The notes: generated by a model from the letters alone, not told the origin. Numbered from the stretch's first letter, positions 29,583 through 38,819 are shown. The stretch is 64,000 bases of DNA from Pseudomonas sp. PDM16 (GCF_014851865.1 NZ_JACVAM010000001.1:806001-870000); one strand, 5' to 3'. Program-made: numbers and translations.

Positions 29583-32054
29583 ATGCGTTACATCATCAGA
29601 CAGACAGCCCTGAGCCTGGCCATTGCAGCCAGTGCACTGAGCACGGGCGCATATGCGCAGACGGACAGCCATCAGCACGCCAGTGTGGTTTTCGACATCG
29701 CCCCCGGCCCTCTCGGCCAGGTGCTGACCCGTTTCGCCGAACAATCCGGTCTGCGCCTGATGGTGACCAGCGACCTGTTGGCGGGCCAGCGTTCGGCCGG
29801 CCTGCAGGGCAGTCATGAGGTTCGCGCGGCATTGCAGCGATTGCTGGAGGGCAGCGATCTGCGGGCTCATCTCGAAGGAGATGTCATCCTGATTGAAAAG
29901 GTCCCGGCTACCGGCACGGCGCTGGAGCTGGGTACGACCACCATTCAGGGCCAGGGCATGGGGGAGGCGACCGAGAACAGCGGCTCCTATACGACAGGCC
30001 TGACCAGTGTCGGCTCGAAGACCCCGACCTCATTGCGTGAAACCCCGCAGTCGGTGTCGGTGGTCACCGCCCAGGCCATCCAGGACCGGCAGATCACCAG
30101 TCTGGGTGATGCCATGCGCGCCACTCCTGGCATCACCGTGAAGAATGCCAACTACCGCAGCCCGCGCTACCTGTCACGCGGCTTCGAGATCAAGAACATC
30201 CAGGTCGACGGTGCCGCCAGCCTGGACTCCAACGGTGGTTACTCCAATCACCTGTACAACCTTGCCGAGTACGACCACGTCGAAGTGCTGCGCGGTTCTG
30301 CCGGGCTGTTCGGCGGTGTGGGTGACCCGGGCGGCATCATCAACCTGGTGCGCAAGCGCCCGATGGACCGCTACCAGCTCAAGTTCGAAGCATCCGCCGG
30401 CTCCTGGGACAACTACCGTTCCATGGTCGACGTCACGGGGCCGCTGGCCTTCGACGGCGCGCTGCGAGGCCGACTGGTCACCAGCTACAGCGACCGCCAG
30501 TACTTCATGGACAACCGTGGCACCGAGAACCCGATGATCTACGGCGTGCTCGAAGCGGACCTGTCGCCCGACACCATGATCACCTTCGGTGGGCGGTACG
30601 AGAAAACCAAGGAGTCCGGCACCGGCGACGGTCTGCCGTTCTATGCCGATGGCAAGAGCCCGCACTACAGCCGCAGCGACTGGTTTACCACTAATTGGTC
30701 GTATTCCGATCATGCGGCCAGCGAGCTGTTCTTCAAGCTCGACCACTATTTCACCGAGGACTGGAAGTTCAACACCTCGCTGACCTACGTGCACGACACC
30801 GTGGAAAGCCAGGGCGCGTTTGCCATCGGCAACATCGACAGAGCCGAGCAATCCGGCCCTTACTGGGCGGGCAGTTATCAACGCGGCTGGGCCGAGCAGA
30901 CCGTTCTGGACATGAACCTTTCCGGCAAATTCGAGTTGCTGGGCCGCCAGCACGAACTGCTGATCGGTGGCGACGTGCAGAACATCCGCGCCCGCTGGCG
31001 CGCTGCACGGGGTATGACCGGCGGTTTTGGCTCGGCCTTCGAGCCGTGGCCAGAGGGCACCATCGACAAGGAGTTCCTGCGGGACTACTACCCGAGCAAG
31101 CAGCGCCAGTACGGCCTGTACTCGACCCTGCGCCTGCAACTGGCTGACCCGCTCAAGCTGATCGTCGGGGCGCGTGCTGCCCGCTACAAGTACGACCAGA
31201 CCTACAAGGTCAAAGACATCGCAACTGGCGTCTGGGCGCCCGAGAACATCATCGACCATCGTGAGCCGACCAAGCTGGTGCCATACGGCGGCCTGATCTA
31301 CGAGCTGGATGACGAATGGTCCACCTACGTCAGCTACTCGGAGATATTCAACCCGCAGGCAAGCTCGGTGTCTGGCCCGCCGGAGGCAAGCACTTCGCTG
31401 GAGCCGATGGAAGGAAAAACCTACGAGACGGGTATCAAGGGAGAGCTGTTCGATGGTGCGCTGAACGTCTCGGCGGCGCTGTTCTACTCCGAACGCGAGA
31501 ACCAGGCGACCCGTGACCCTCGCTACGCCTTGGAGTCGTTCGTTTACGGTGGCGCCTGCTGCTTCTTGCCGCGTGGCAAGGTCACCAGCAAGGGTATCGA
31601 CCTGGAGGTCAGTGGTGAGCTGCTGCCGAACTGGCAGGTCATGGCTGGGTACACCTTCAACCGCAACGAAGATCGCACCAACAGCGGCATCTTCAGCAGT
31701 GTGACGCCCAAGCATCAGGCCAAGTTCTGGAGCACCTACGTGCTGCCGGAAGAGCTGTCGGACTGGAAAGTCGGCGGCGGCGTGACAGTCCAGAGCGCCA
31801 ACTTCGTCACTGGCGAGATCGAATACAGTGGCGTGAACTACGTCGGTCCAACCCCGGTGAAAATGTCCCAGGGCGGCTATGCGGTGTGGGATGCGATGCT
31901 CGAGTACAGGGTCGATTCGCACTGGACGGTGGCGTTCAACGCCAACAACCTGTTCGACCGCAAGTACTACGACACCCTGAACCACCCGGACTACGGCAAC
32001 TACTACGGCACGCCGAGAAACTACATGCTGACCCTGCGAGGCGTCTGGGACTGA
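29583..32054 (+). CDS. TonB-dependent siderophore receptor with signalling domain (cassette 2)
   Basis: An 823-residue outer-membrane transducer, paralogous to the cassette-1 receptor over most of its length. It has a signal peptide ending GAYAQ, a STN domain at about 35-105 (FDIAPGPLGQVLTRFAEQSG), the linker TTIQGQGMGEATENSGSY (identical to receptor 1), a plug from about 150 and a barrel. The C-terminus is LRGVWD, with an aspartate after the usual terminal aromatic. The ATG at 29583 follows GGGGGAGA; the frame extends 27 codons upstream through the control region. Cys659-Cys660 sit at the position of the CC pair in receptor 1. The ligand is unknown. Confidence 0.92.
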   Translation: MRYIIRQTALSLAIAASALSTGAYAQTDSHQHASVVFDIAPGPLGQVLTRFAEQSGLRLMVTSDLLAGQRSAGLQGSHEVRAALQRLLEGSDLRAHLEGDVILIEKVPATGTALELGTTTIQGQGMGEATENSGSYTTGLTSVGSKTPTSLRETPQSVSVVTAQAIQDRQITSLGDAMRATPGITVKNANYRSPRYLSRGFEIKNIQVDGAASLDSNGGYSNHLYNLAEYDHVEVLRGSAGLFGGVGDPGGIINLVRKRPMDRYQLKFEASAGSWDNYRSMVDVTGPLAFDGALRGRLVTSYSDRQYFMDNRGTENPMIYGVLEADLSPDTMITFGGRYEKTKESGTGDGLPFYADGKSPHYSRSDWFTTNWSYSDHAASELFFKLDHYFTEDWKFNTSLTYVHDTVESQGAFAIGNIDRAEQSGPYWAGSYQRGWAEQTVLDMNLSGKFELLGRQHELLIGGDVQNIRARWRAARGMTGGFGSAFEPWPEGTIDKEFLRDYYPSKQRQYGLYSTLRLQLADPLKLIVGARAARYKYDQTYKVKDIATGVWAPENIIDHREPTKLVPYGGLIYELDDEWSTYVSYSEIFNPQASSVSGPPEASTSLEPMEGKTYETGIKGELFDGALNVSAALFYSERENQATRDPRYALESFVYGGACCFLPRGKVTSKGIDLEVSGELLPNWQVMAGYTFNRNEDRTNSGIFSSVTPKHQAKFWSTYVLPEELSDWKVGGGVTVQSANFVTGEIEYSGVNYVGPTPVKMSQGGYAVWDAMLEYRVDSHWTVAFNANNLFDRKYYDTLNHPDYGNYYGTPRNYMLTLRGVWD

Positions 32055-32076
32055 CCCGGCAGCAGGTAACGAGCAG

Positions 32077-32198
32077 GGTGGATGACGCTTTATCGAGCCA
32101 CCATTTCGGCGGATGTGAAAAGCGGCATCCACCATGCACGACTCAAAGGTTTGTCAGGGGGCCACCGCTCGGTGGAAAACGCTTCGCAGTTTTCCACC
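32077..32198. repeat. Pair of REP-like palindromes
   Basis: The first unit has 15-base arms GGTGGATGACGCTTT (32077-32091) and AAAGCGGCATCCACC (32119-32133) with one mismatch. The second has perfect 10-base arms GGTGGAAAAC (32171-32180) and GTTTTCCACC (32189-32198). Both share GGTGG/CCACC ends. They resemble dispersed palindromes I recall from P. mendocina/stutzeri-type genomes. Confidence 0.65.
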
Positions 32199-32287
32199 CT
32201 ACGGCCAGGTGCCGTCTCTCGGTTTGGCAGGATGGACTGCAAGGTCACCATCCTGCTTACCGCTCAAAACGTGCGGCATACCGGTGT

Positions 32288-32776
32288 TTACTCCGGCACG
32301 GGCAGCGTCAGGCTCTCCTTCACCTCTTCCATCACGATATAGCTCTTCGACTCGCGCACATGCGGCAGCTTGAGCAGGATATCGCCGAGCAGCTTGCGGT
32401 AGCTGGCCATCTCGTTGATGCGCGCTTTCACCAGGTAGTCGAAGTCGCCGCTGACCAGATGGCACTCCAGCACGTGCGGCAGCTTGAGCACGGCGCGGCG
32501 GAAGTCATCGAAGGTGTCGCCGGACTTGTAGTCCAGGCTGATCTCGACGAACACCAGCAGGCTGGCCTTTAGCTGCTGTGGATTGAGGCGGGCGTGGTAG
32601 CCCATGATGATGCCTTCGCGCTCCAGGCGACGGACGCGCTCGGTGCAAGGGGTCGTCGACAGGCCGACGCGTTCACCCAGTTCGGTGAAGGAGATACGCC
32701 CATCTTCCTGCAGGATGCGCAGGATGTTGCGGTCGATCTTGTCCAGTTCTCGGCGGACCTGGTGCTGGGTTCTCAT
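32288..32776 (-). CDS. dadR: Lrp/AsnC-family regulator DadR
   Basis: A 162-residue leucine-responsive-type regulator. A helix-turn-helix occupies about residues 10-60 (LDKIDRNILRILQEDGRISF, ELGERVGLSTTPCTERVRRL) and a RAM effector domain about 75-155 (HVLECHLVSGDFDYLVKARI). In P. aeruginosa the Lrp homologue beside dadA activates the dadAX operon in response to alanine, and here dadA and dadX lie 3 kb away. It is divergent from ydbH with a 153 bp gap. Confidence 0.92.
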   Translation of the reverse strand: MRTQHQVRRELDKIDRNILRILQEDGRISFTELGERVGLSTTPCTERVRRLEREGIIMGYHARLNPQQLKASLLVFVEISLDYKSGDTFDDFRRAVLKLPHVLECHLVSGDFDYLVKARINEMASYRKLLGDILLKLPHVRESKSYIVMEEVKESLTLPVPE

Positions 32777-32929
32777 GGAGGATGCCTCGGAGGGGAGCCT
32801 GCTTTCGCAAGAAATCTTCGGCGAATATAGCCAGATGACCAGTGGAAATCACTGCATGTGGAAAACACCTTGATCTTGCTCCGGCGTGCCGCCACCCTGA
32901 AACCCGAATCGCCGGACGAGAACCGAGGG

Positions 32930-35134
32930 ATGTCGTTTCCCCGCCTGATGCGGATTCTGCTGTTGCTGCTGATCCTGACTGCCGCGCTCGGCTGGCTGGC
33001 CTGGGGGCGCCTGCTGGCTTCCCAGGGCATCAGCGAACTGAGCTGGCAGGGCCTGGACCTGTCGCGAGCCGGTCTGGCATTGGACTCCCTGCAGATGCGG
33101 CGAGAGGGGGCCGATGGCAGTCGCCTGGCTTTGCAGGCGCAGCAACTGTTCCTCAGCTGGCCAGGCACCTACGACGGCCAGCGGCAGTTCGATGAGTTCC
33201 GTGCGCGGATGCTGCAGGTGAGCTGGCAGCCCGGTACTCAGATCGACCCTCAGCCAACCGATCCCCAGGCCTGGCTCGACAGCCTGCACTGGATACCACG
33301 GCGGGTGGACGTTGCCGAACTGTTCATGGATCTGCCCTGCGCCGCCGGCCGCTGCGCGCTGCGGGGCGGCCTGCAGCTGGACAGGACAGGGCCGCTCGCA
33401 ACGCTGAATGCCGATCTCAGCCAGGGCGAGCGGCAGATGGTGATCAACGCCAGCGCCAGGCAGAACGATGGCGAGTGGCAGCTGACTGGTGAGGCCAGCT
33501 TCGACGGTAAGCCTTGGCTGACCCTGGACAGCCGGTTGCAGGCGAACACGGTCACTCCGCGCTGGAGTGGAAGCCTACAGGTGGCCCGGATGGCCGATAC
33601 GCGCTTGTTGTTCCTCTGGCTCAATCAGTGGCTACCCGCCGATGAGCGTCTGCTGCATGCGGAGGCTGCGCTGCGCTTTGCTACCGACTGGCAACTGGTG
33701 CTCGCCGCCGCCGATGACCCGCTGGACTTGCGCAGGCTGCAGCATGGCAGTGGCACCTTCAATCTGCAGGTGCGACTGCAGAGCCCGCGGATCAGCCAGC
33801 AGTCGCTGCAGATGAAGGACATCGATGTCGATTTGCGCCTCCACGGGCAGCTCGCCGACGAACGTTTGCGGCTGGCCCTGCAGGCACCCTCCAGTGTCGC
33901 CCTGAGCAACCTGGGTGTGGCGGAAGTGTTCACTGCCAAGGCGTTGCGTGCCGAACTGGCCGGGCTAGTGCTCCACGTTGGCGACCCGCAGCGCCCGTTA
34001 TTGCTGGAGGGTCCGCTACGGCTTGGCGTGGGAAGCCTGCTGCAGGCTCAGGTGCATCCGCTGGGTTGGCAGTTCAAGGGCGATGTGAAGGTGGCGCTCG
34101 ATCGGCAGACGCTAGGCGGCACCTTGAGCAACGATGCTGGGATGAGCGTCGTTTTGCAGGGTAACCATGAGCGGAGCGGCGAGCTGGCGCTGGCCGCCGA
34201 TCTCGGGGAAATTTTCTTCCGTGCCGGCAATCCGTTGAGCAAGACCCTGGTTGCCTGGCCGCCGCTGCTGGAGTTCGCCAATGGTCGCCTGGTGGGTGCG
34301 GCCAGCCTGCGCAGCACTCCGTCCAAGGCGCTGAATGTGGACCTCGGCCTGCAGCTAAAGGGGCTGGACGGGATCTACGACCGCAGCGAGCTGAGCGGTC
34401 TGGCGGGTCGGCTCGACATGCGCCTGCGAGGCCAGCAGCTGACCCTCGAAACCAGCGACCTGAGCCTGCAGCAGGCCAACCCCGGTCTGCCGGTCGGCCC
34501 TCTGCAGTTCCGTGGCCGTTACGCTGCAACGCTCGACCAGCCAGTTGCCGGACAGTTGAGCTGGAGTCGGGCGCATACCGGCCTGTTCAAGGGCGAGGCG
34601 TGGCTGGAGCCGGGCCAGATCGACCTGGGCCAGCCGAGTCAGCGCCTTTTGCTGAATCTCAAGGGCCTGCAACTGGATGAGATCTTCCGGGTCTATCCCG
34701 CAGAGGGGCTGGCCGGACGCGGCTCACTGACCGGGGAGCTGCCCATGTCGATCGACGCCCGAGGTGTGCGCATCGAGCGCGGTGTTCTCGGCGCTACTGC
34801 GCCGGGCTACCTGCAGTTCCGCTCGGAAAAGATCCGCGCCTTGGGGCGCAGTAATCCGAGCATGCAGCTGGTGGCGGATGCGCTGGATGATTTCCACTAC
34901 GACCTGCTCGACAGCAGCGTTGGCTATGATGAGCGCGGCAAGCTGACCCTGGCGCTGCGGCTGCAGGGGCGTAACCCGGACCTGGAGAAGGGCAGGCCGA
35001 TCAATCTCAACGTCAACCTGGAGGAGGATGTGCCCGCCTTGCTTACCAGCCTGCAGCTCACTGACAAGGTCAGTGAGACCATTCGCCAGCGGGTGCAGGA
35101 GCGTCTGCGCCAGCGCAACGTACCTGCCCCATGA
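32930..35134 (+). CDS. ydbH: YdbH-family AsmA-like intermembrane protein
   Basis: YdbH, TamB and YhdP are large AsmA-like proteins that in E. coli redundantly move phospholipids to the outer membrane. The product is about 734 residues: an N-terminal anchor (LMRILLLLLILTAALGWLAW), a long region of short hydrophobic beta-strand repeats, and the family C-terminal end. The order ydbH-ynbE-ydbL is the diagnostic operon. The start is uncertain: ATG at 32930 has GAGGG almost touching it, while a GTG at 32858 and an ATG at 32948 are alternatives. Its stop overlaps a possible ATG of the next frame. Confidence 0.88.
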   Translation: MSFPRLMRILLLLLILTAALGWLAWGRLLASQGISELSWQGLDLSRAGLALDSLQMRREGADGSRLALQAQQLFLSWPGTYDGQRQFDEFRARMLQVSWQPGTQIDPQPTDPQAWLDSLHWIPRRVDVAELFMDLPCAAGRCALRGGLQLDRTGPLATLNADLSQGERQMVINASARQNDGEWQLTGEASFDGKPWLTLDSRLQANTVTPRWSGSLQVARMADTRLLFLWLNQWLPADERLLHAEAALRFATDWQLVLAAADDPLDLRRLQHGSGTFNLQVRLQSPRISQQSLQMKDIDVDLRLHGQLADERLRLALQAPSSVALSNLGVAEVFTAKALRAELAGLVLHVGDPQRPLLLEGPLRLGVGSLLQAQVHPLGWQFKGDVKVALDRQTLGGTLSNDAGMSVVLQGNHERSGELALAADLGEIFFRAGNPLSKTLVAWPPLLEFANGRLVGAASLRSTPSKALNVDLGLQLKGLDGIYDRSELSGLAGRLDMRLRGQQLTLETSDLSLQQANPGLPVGPLQFRGRYAATLDQPVAGQLSWSRAHTGLFKGEAWLEPGQIDLGQPSQRLLLNLKGLQLDEIFRVYPAEGLAGRGSLTGELPMSIDARGVRIERGVLGATAPGYLQFRSEKIRALGRSNPSMQLVADALDDFHYDLLDSSVGYDERGKLTLALRLQGRNPDLEKGRPINLNVNLEEDVPALLTSLQLTDKVSETIRQRVQERLRQRNVPAP

Positions 35135-35148
35135 TCAGGGAGATTTCC

Positions 35149-35340
35149 ATGCGCCTTCGTGGCCTGCTCTGCATCGTTCTGCTCGGTATTCTGGGCGCCG
35201 CCTGTACACCCACGGTGCAGCTGGCGGTGCCTAACGAACCGATCAACATCAACCTCAACGTGAAGATCGAACACGAGATCTACATCAAGGTCGATAAGGC
35301 CCTGGACTCGATCATCAATGAATCCAGCGGGCTGTTCTGA
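35149..35340 (+). CDS. ynbE: YnbE-family lipoprotein
   Basis: A 63-residue lipoprotein with signal MRLRGLLCIVLLGILGAAC (lipobox GAAC) and the conserved PININLNVKIEHEIYIKVD segment. In E. coli YnbE is an outer-membrane lipoprotein that completes the YdbH bridge by beta-strand addition. I chose ATG 35149, which has GGGAGA upstream, over ATG 35131, which overlaps the ydbH stop. It lies between ydbH and ydbL. Confidence 0.9.
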   Translation: MRLRGLLCIVLLGILGAACTPTVQLAVPNEPININLNVKIEHEIYIKVDKALDSIINESSGLF

Positions 35341-35357
35341 ACCGCAAGGAGCCAAGC

Positions 35358-35702
35358 ATGAAACTGCGTAGCAAACTGGGACACGGCCTGCTGGTGCTCT
35401 GCCTGAGCCTGCCGGCCTGGGCGATGAACCTCAACGAGGCGATGTCGGCACTGAGCTCGGCCAAGGCAAGTGGCCAGCTTGGCGAACAGCCAGATGGCTA
35501 TCTGGGTGTGGTTGGTGCAGGCGGCCAGGCGGTGGAGATCGCCGAACAGATCAATCAAGCGCGGCGGGCCGAGTATCAGCGCCTGGCCAAGGAAAACGGC
35601 CTGCAGTTGGGGGATGTCGAGGCGATGGCCGGGCAGAAGGCACTGGAGAAAACTCCTTCAGGGCAGTACATCCAGGTCAACGGCAAGTGGGTACGCAAGT
35701 AA
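35358..35702 (+). CDS. ydbL: YdbL-family (DUF1318) periplasmic protein
   Basis: A 114-residue exported DUF1318 protein with signal peptide ending PAWA-MNL. The mature part carries LNEAMSALSSAKASGQLGEQ and the QAVEIAEQINQARRAEYQRL and NGKWVRK features of YdbL. In E. coli YdbL acts as a periplasmic chaperone-like partner that keeps YdbH-YnbE from over-assembling. It lies 17 bp after ynbE with AAGGAG upstream. A perfect GC palindrome lies 9 bp after the stop. Confidence 0.9.
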   Translation: MKLRSKLGHGLLVLCLSLPAWAMNLNEAMSALSSAKASGQLGEQPDGYLGVVGAGGQAVEIAEQINQARRAEYQRLAKENGLQLGDVEAMAGQKALEKTPSGQYIQVNGKWVRK

Positions 35703-35710
35703 TGGGGAGC

Positions 35711-35732
35711 CGGGCACGTCGCGACGTGCCCG
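35711..35732. other. Perfect 22-bp palindrome after ydbL
   Basis: Arms CGGGCACGTCG and CGACGTGCCCG meet without a loop. There is no T run, so it is not a standard terminator. It could still form a strong hairpin closing the ydbHEL mRNA. Confidence 0.6.
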
Positions 35733-35876
35733 ATCAGGCGATACGCGAGATTATCCTGCCTGATGTTGATGGAAGCCCATTTTGACGTTGATTCTCTCTC
35801 TGAAAAATCTCATATAGCCGAGTTTTCCCCTCGAATATTGCCTTTTAAATAGTGAAAAGGCCTGTAGGGGAATTCC

Positions 35877-35882
35877 TATACT
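35877..35882 (+). promoter_or_regulatory. Candidate -10 of the dadA promoter
   Basis: TATACT lies 57 bp before the dadA ATG, with only a poor TGAAAA -35 18 bp upstream. A weak -35 behind AT-rich DNA (35780-35860) suits activation by DadR/Lrp. A GCGGA-GTTT-TCCGC hairpin (35910-35923) follows in the leader. Confidence 0.5.
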
Positions 35883-35938
35883 GCGCCCATTACAAGTCAT
35901 TTTTCCGTGGCGGAGTTTTCCGCGGCGAGGAGACAGCG

Positions 35939-37237
35939 ATGCGCGTTCTGGTTCTCGGCAGTGGTGTGATCGGTACCGCCAGCGCCTACTATCTGGCCCG
36001 TGCCGGTTTCGAGGTGGTGGTGGTCGACCGCCAGAATGGCCCGGCCCTGGAAACCAGCTTCGCCAATGCCGGCCAGGTGTCGCCGGGTTATGCCTCGCCC
36101 TGGGCCGCGCCGGGCGTGCCGCTCAAGGCGATCAAATGGCTGCTGCAGCAGCACGCACCGCTGGCGATCAAAGCCACCGGCGATATCGATCAATACCTGT
36201 GGATGGCGCAGATGCTGCGCAACTGCACGGCTGCCCGCTATGCGGTGAACAAGGAGCGCATGGTGCGTCTGTCCGAGTACAGCCGCGACTGCCTCGACGA
36301 GCTGCGCGCCGAGACCGGCATCGGCTACGAAGGCCGTCAACTCGGCACCACCCAGCTGTTCCGCACCCAGGCCCAGCTCGACAACGCTGCCAAGGACATT
36401 GCCGTGCTGGAAGCCTCCGGCGTGCCCTATGAGGTGCTCGACCGCGCCGGCATCGCCCGCGTCGAACCGGCCTTGGCTGGCGTCACCGACAAGCTGGCCG
36501 GCGCCTTGCGTCTGCCCAACGACCAAACCGGCGACTGCCAGATGTTCACTACCAAGCTGGCGGACATGGCCAAGGCCCTGGGCGTCGAATTCCGCTTCGG
36601 CCAGAATATCCAGCGCCTGGACGCCGCCGGCGACCGCATCAACGGCGTGTGGATCGACGGTAAGCTGGAAACCGCCGACCGCTACGTGCTGGCGCTTGGC
36701 AGCTACAGCCCGCAACTGCTCAAGCCGCTGGGCATCAAGGCACCGGTCTACCCGCTCAAGGGCTACTCGCTGACCGTGCCGATCAGCAACCCCGACATGG
36801 CGCCGAACTCGACCATCCTCGACGAGACCTACAAGGTCGCTATCACCCGCTTCGACAACCGTATCCGCGTCGGCGGCATGGCCGAGATCGCCGGCTTCGA
36901 CCTGAGCCTCAACCCCAAGCGCCGCGCCACCCTGGAGATGATCACCAACGATCTCTACCCACAGGGCGGCGATGTCCGCCAGGCCGAGTTCTGGACCGGT
37001 CTGCGGCCGGCCACCCCGGACGGCACCCCAATTGTGGGCGCCACATCATATCGCAACCTGTTCCTCAACACCGGACACGGTACCCTTGGCTGGACCATGG
37101 CCTGCGGCTCCGGTCGTTTCCTCGCCGACCTGATGGCCAAGAAGCGTCCGCAGATCAGCGCCGAAGGCCTGGACATTTCCCGCTACGGCAATACCAAGGA
37201 GACCCACAAGCATGTCCATCCAGCGCCTGCACATTGA
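35939..37237 (+). CDS. dadA: D-amino acid dehydrogenase, small subunit
   Basis: Membrane-associated FAD enzyme that oxidises D-alanine and other D-amino acids to keto acids, feeding electrons to the respiratory chain. The product is 432 residues, the expected length. It has the FAD fold [20 protein letters not shown] at residues 3-22, [17 protein letters not shown], and the C-terminal [14 protein letters not shown] and [13 protein letters not shown]. The ATG at 35939 follows GAGGAGA. Its end overlaps ridA by 26 bases in another frame. It works with DadX to break down L-alanine. Confidence 0.96.
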   Translation: MRVLVLGSGVIGTASAYYLARAGFEVVVVDRQNGPALETSFANAGQVSPGYASPWAAPGVPLKAIKWLLQQHAPLAIKATGDIDQYLWMAQMLRNCTAARYAVNKERMVRLSEYSRDCLDELRAETGIGYEGRQLGTTQLFRTQAQLDNAAKDIAVLEASGVPYEVLDRAGIARVEPALAGVTDKLAGALRLPNDQTGDCQMFTTKLADMAKALGVEFRFGQNIQRLDAAGDRINGVWIDGKLETADRYVLALGSYSPQLLKPLGIKAPVYPLKGYSLTVPISNPDMAPNSTILDETYKVAITRFDNRIRVGGMAEIAGFDLSLNPKRRATLEMITNDLYPQGGDVRQAEFWTGLRPATPDGTPIVGATSYRNLFLNTGHGTLGWTMACGSGRFLADLMAKKRPQISAEGLDISRYGNTKETHKHVHPAPAH

Positions 37238-37565
37238 GAAACGCTACAGCAATATCGTCATTCACAACGGCACCGTCTACCTGGCGGGCCAGTTGGCCGA
37301 CGACTACAGCGGCGACATCGGTGAGCAGACTCGCCAGACCCTGGCCAACATCGATAGCGCTCTGGCCGAGGCTGGCAGCGACAAGTCGAAGATCCTCTCG
37401 GTGACCATCTACCTGAAGGACATCGCCGCCGACTACGCCGGCCTCAACCAGGTATGGGATGCCTGGGTCGCCGAAGGCGCCACCCCTGCCCGCGCTTGTG
37501 TCGAGGGCAAGTTGTACGACCCGCGCGTACTGGTGGAGATGGTCGTCGTCGCCGCCCAGCGCTAA
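37212..37565 (+). CDS. RidA-family enamine/imine deaminase
   Basis: A 117-residue YjgF/YER057c/RidA family protein. RidA proteins hydrolyse reactive 2-aminoacrylate and other imines; here the likely substrates are imino acids released by DadA. Family features are [31 protein letters not shown] and [12 protein letters not shown] with the catalytic arginine. The start ATG lies inside the end of dadA, a 26-base overlap that implies translational coupling. The dadA-ridA-dadX order is as in P. aeruginosa. Confidence 0.92.
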   Translation: MSIQRLHIEKRYSNIVIHNGTVYLAGQLADDYSGDIGEQTRQTLANIDSALAEAGSDKSKILSVTIYLKDIAADYAGLNQVWDAWVAEGATPARACVEGKLYDPRVLVEMVVVAAQR

Positions 37566-37577
37566 GAAACCCTGTTT

Positions 37578-37606
37578 GCCCGGCACCCCCGCCGGGCTTT
37601 TTTTTT
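37578..37606 (+). terminator. Terminator between ridA and dadX
   Basis: Stem GCCCGGC-ACCCCC-GCCGGGC followed by nine T residues, 12 bp after ridA. It would uncouple or attenuate dadX within the dad operon. Confidence 0.88.
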
Positions 37607-37627
37607 AACTGAAACGAAGTAGCCGAA

Positions 37628-38716
37628 ATGCGTCCCGCCCGTGCCCTGATCGACCTCGAAGCCCTGCGCCACAACTACCGCCTCGCCCGCGAGATCAGCG
37701 GTGCGAAAGCGCTGGCGGTGGTCAAGGCAGACGCCTACGGTCACGGTGCCACACGTTGCGCTCATGCGCTGGAGGCCGACGCCGATGGCTTCGCTGTGGC
37801 CTGCATCGAGGAGGCGTTGGAGCTGCGCTATGCCGGTATTCGCAAGCCGATTCTGCTGCTCGAAGGCTTCTTCGAAGAGAGTGAGCTGAGCCTGATCGAT
37901 CAGCACCAGCTGTGGTGCGTGGTGCATGCCACGTGGCAGATCGAAGCCATCGAACGGGCGCGCCTCGGCAGGCCCTTGCGAGTGTGGCTGAAGGTGGACT
38001 CGGGCATGCACCGGGTTGGTCTGCATCCGGCCGAGTACCGCGACGCTCATGCGCGCCTGCTGGCCAGTGGCAAGGTCGACAAGGTCGTACTGATGAGCCA
38101 CTTCTCCCGCGCCGACGAGCTGGAAAACCCGCGCAGCGCCGAACAGCTGGCGCTGTTCCAGGAAGCGCGGGGCAATCTGCAGGCCGAAGTCAGCCTGCGT
38201 AACTCGCCGGCCATCCTCGGCTTGTCCGGCCTCTTCAAGGATCAGCAGCCGGGTGACTGGGTACGCCCGGGCATCATGCTCTACGGCGCCACGCCTTTCG
38301 AGCAGGGCCAGGAGCAGGCTGCACGCCTGCGCCCGGTGATGACCCTGGAGTCGAAGATCATCAGCGTGCGCGAGCTGCCGGCCGGCGAGCCGGTGGGCTA
38401 TGGCGCGCGCTTCGTCTCCGAGCGGCCGACCCGCGTCGGCGTGGTCGCCATGGGCTATGCCGACGGCTACCCGCGCCACGCAGCAACCGGTACGCCGGTG
38501 ATGGTCGACGGCCAGGCCAGCCGGTTGATCGGCCGTGTGTCCATGGACATGCTCACCGTCGATCTCACCGATCTGCCTGGCGTCGGCCTCGGCAGCCGGG
38601 TCGAACTGTGGGGGCGCAACGTCTCCGCCAGCGCCGTGGCCTACGGCTGCGGCAGCATCCCGTACCAGCTGTTCTGTAACCTCAAACGAGTGCCAAGGCT
38701 CTATTCCGGGGGCTAG
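37628..38716 (+). CDS. dadX: Catabolic alanine racemase
   Basis: PLP enzyme interconverting L- and D-alanine, supplying DadA. The product is 362 residues. The PLP lysine is K33 in [10 protein letters not shown], and the acidic-patch tyrosine is in [20 protein letters not shown]. The C-terminal domain ([16 protein letters not shown]) is complete. It lies 62 bp after ridA, behind a strong terminator, so it may have its own promoter or depend on read-through. The neighbouring pauR gene follows. Confidence 0.96.
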   Translation: MRPARALIDLEALRHNYRLAREISGAKALAVVKADAYGHGATRCAHALEADADGFAVACIEEALELRYAGIRKPILLLEGFFEESELSLIDQHQLWCVVHATWQIEAIERARLGRPLRVWLKVDSGMHRVGLHPAEYRDAHARLLASGKVDKVVLMSHFSRADELENPRSAEQLALFQEARGNLQAEVSLRNSPAILGLSGLFKDQQPGDWVRPGIMLYGATPFEQGQEQAARLRPVMTLESKIISVRELPAGEPVGYGARFVSERPTRVGVVAMGYADGYPRHAATGTPVMVDGQASRLIGRVSMDMLTVDLTDLPGVGLGSRVELWGRNVSASAVAYGCGSIPYQLFCNLKRVPRLYSGG

Positions 38717-38747
38717 CCGCCGCCCTGTGGAGCAATCGCACTTGCCG

Positions 38748-38765
38748 TGTTGTAAATACTGAACA
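38748..38765. promoter_or_regulatory. Candidate PauR autoregulatory operator
   Basis: TGTTGTAAATACTGAACA lies 55 bp before the pauR start. Its TGTT...GAACA ends match the cupin-kauB site at the same spacing (12 of 18 identical). Confidence 0.5.
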
Positions 38766-38819
38766 CTGGCCGCATGATACCGCCACCCAAATGCCTTGCT
38801 CCCAAGGAGGACCCCCGCA

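Noticed and set aside
30174..32135. 653-codon minus-strand frame
   Set aside because: Antisense shadow of receptor 2, with the same biased composition as the shadow opposite receptor 1.
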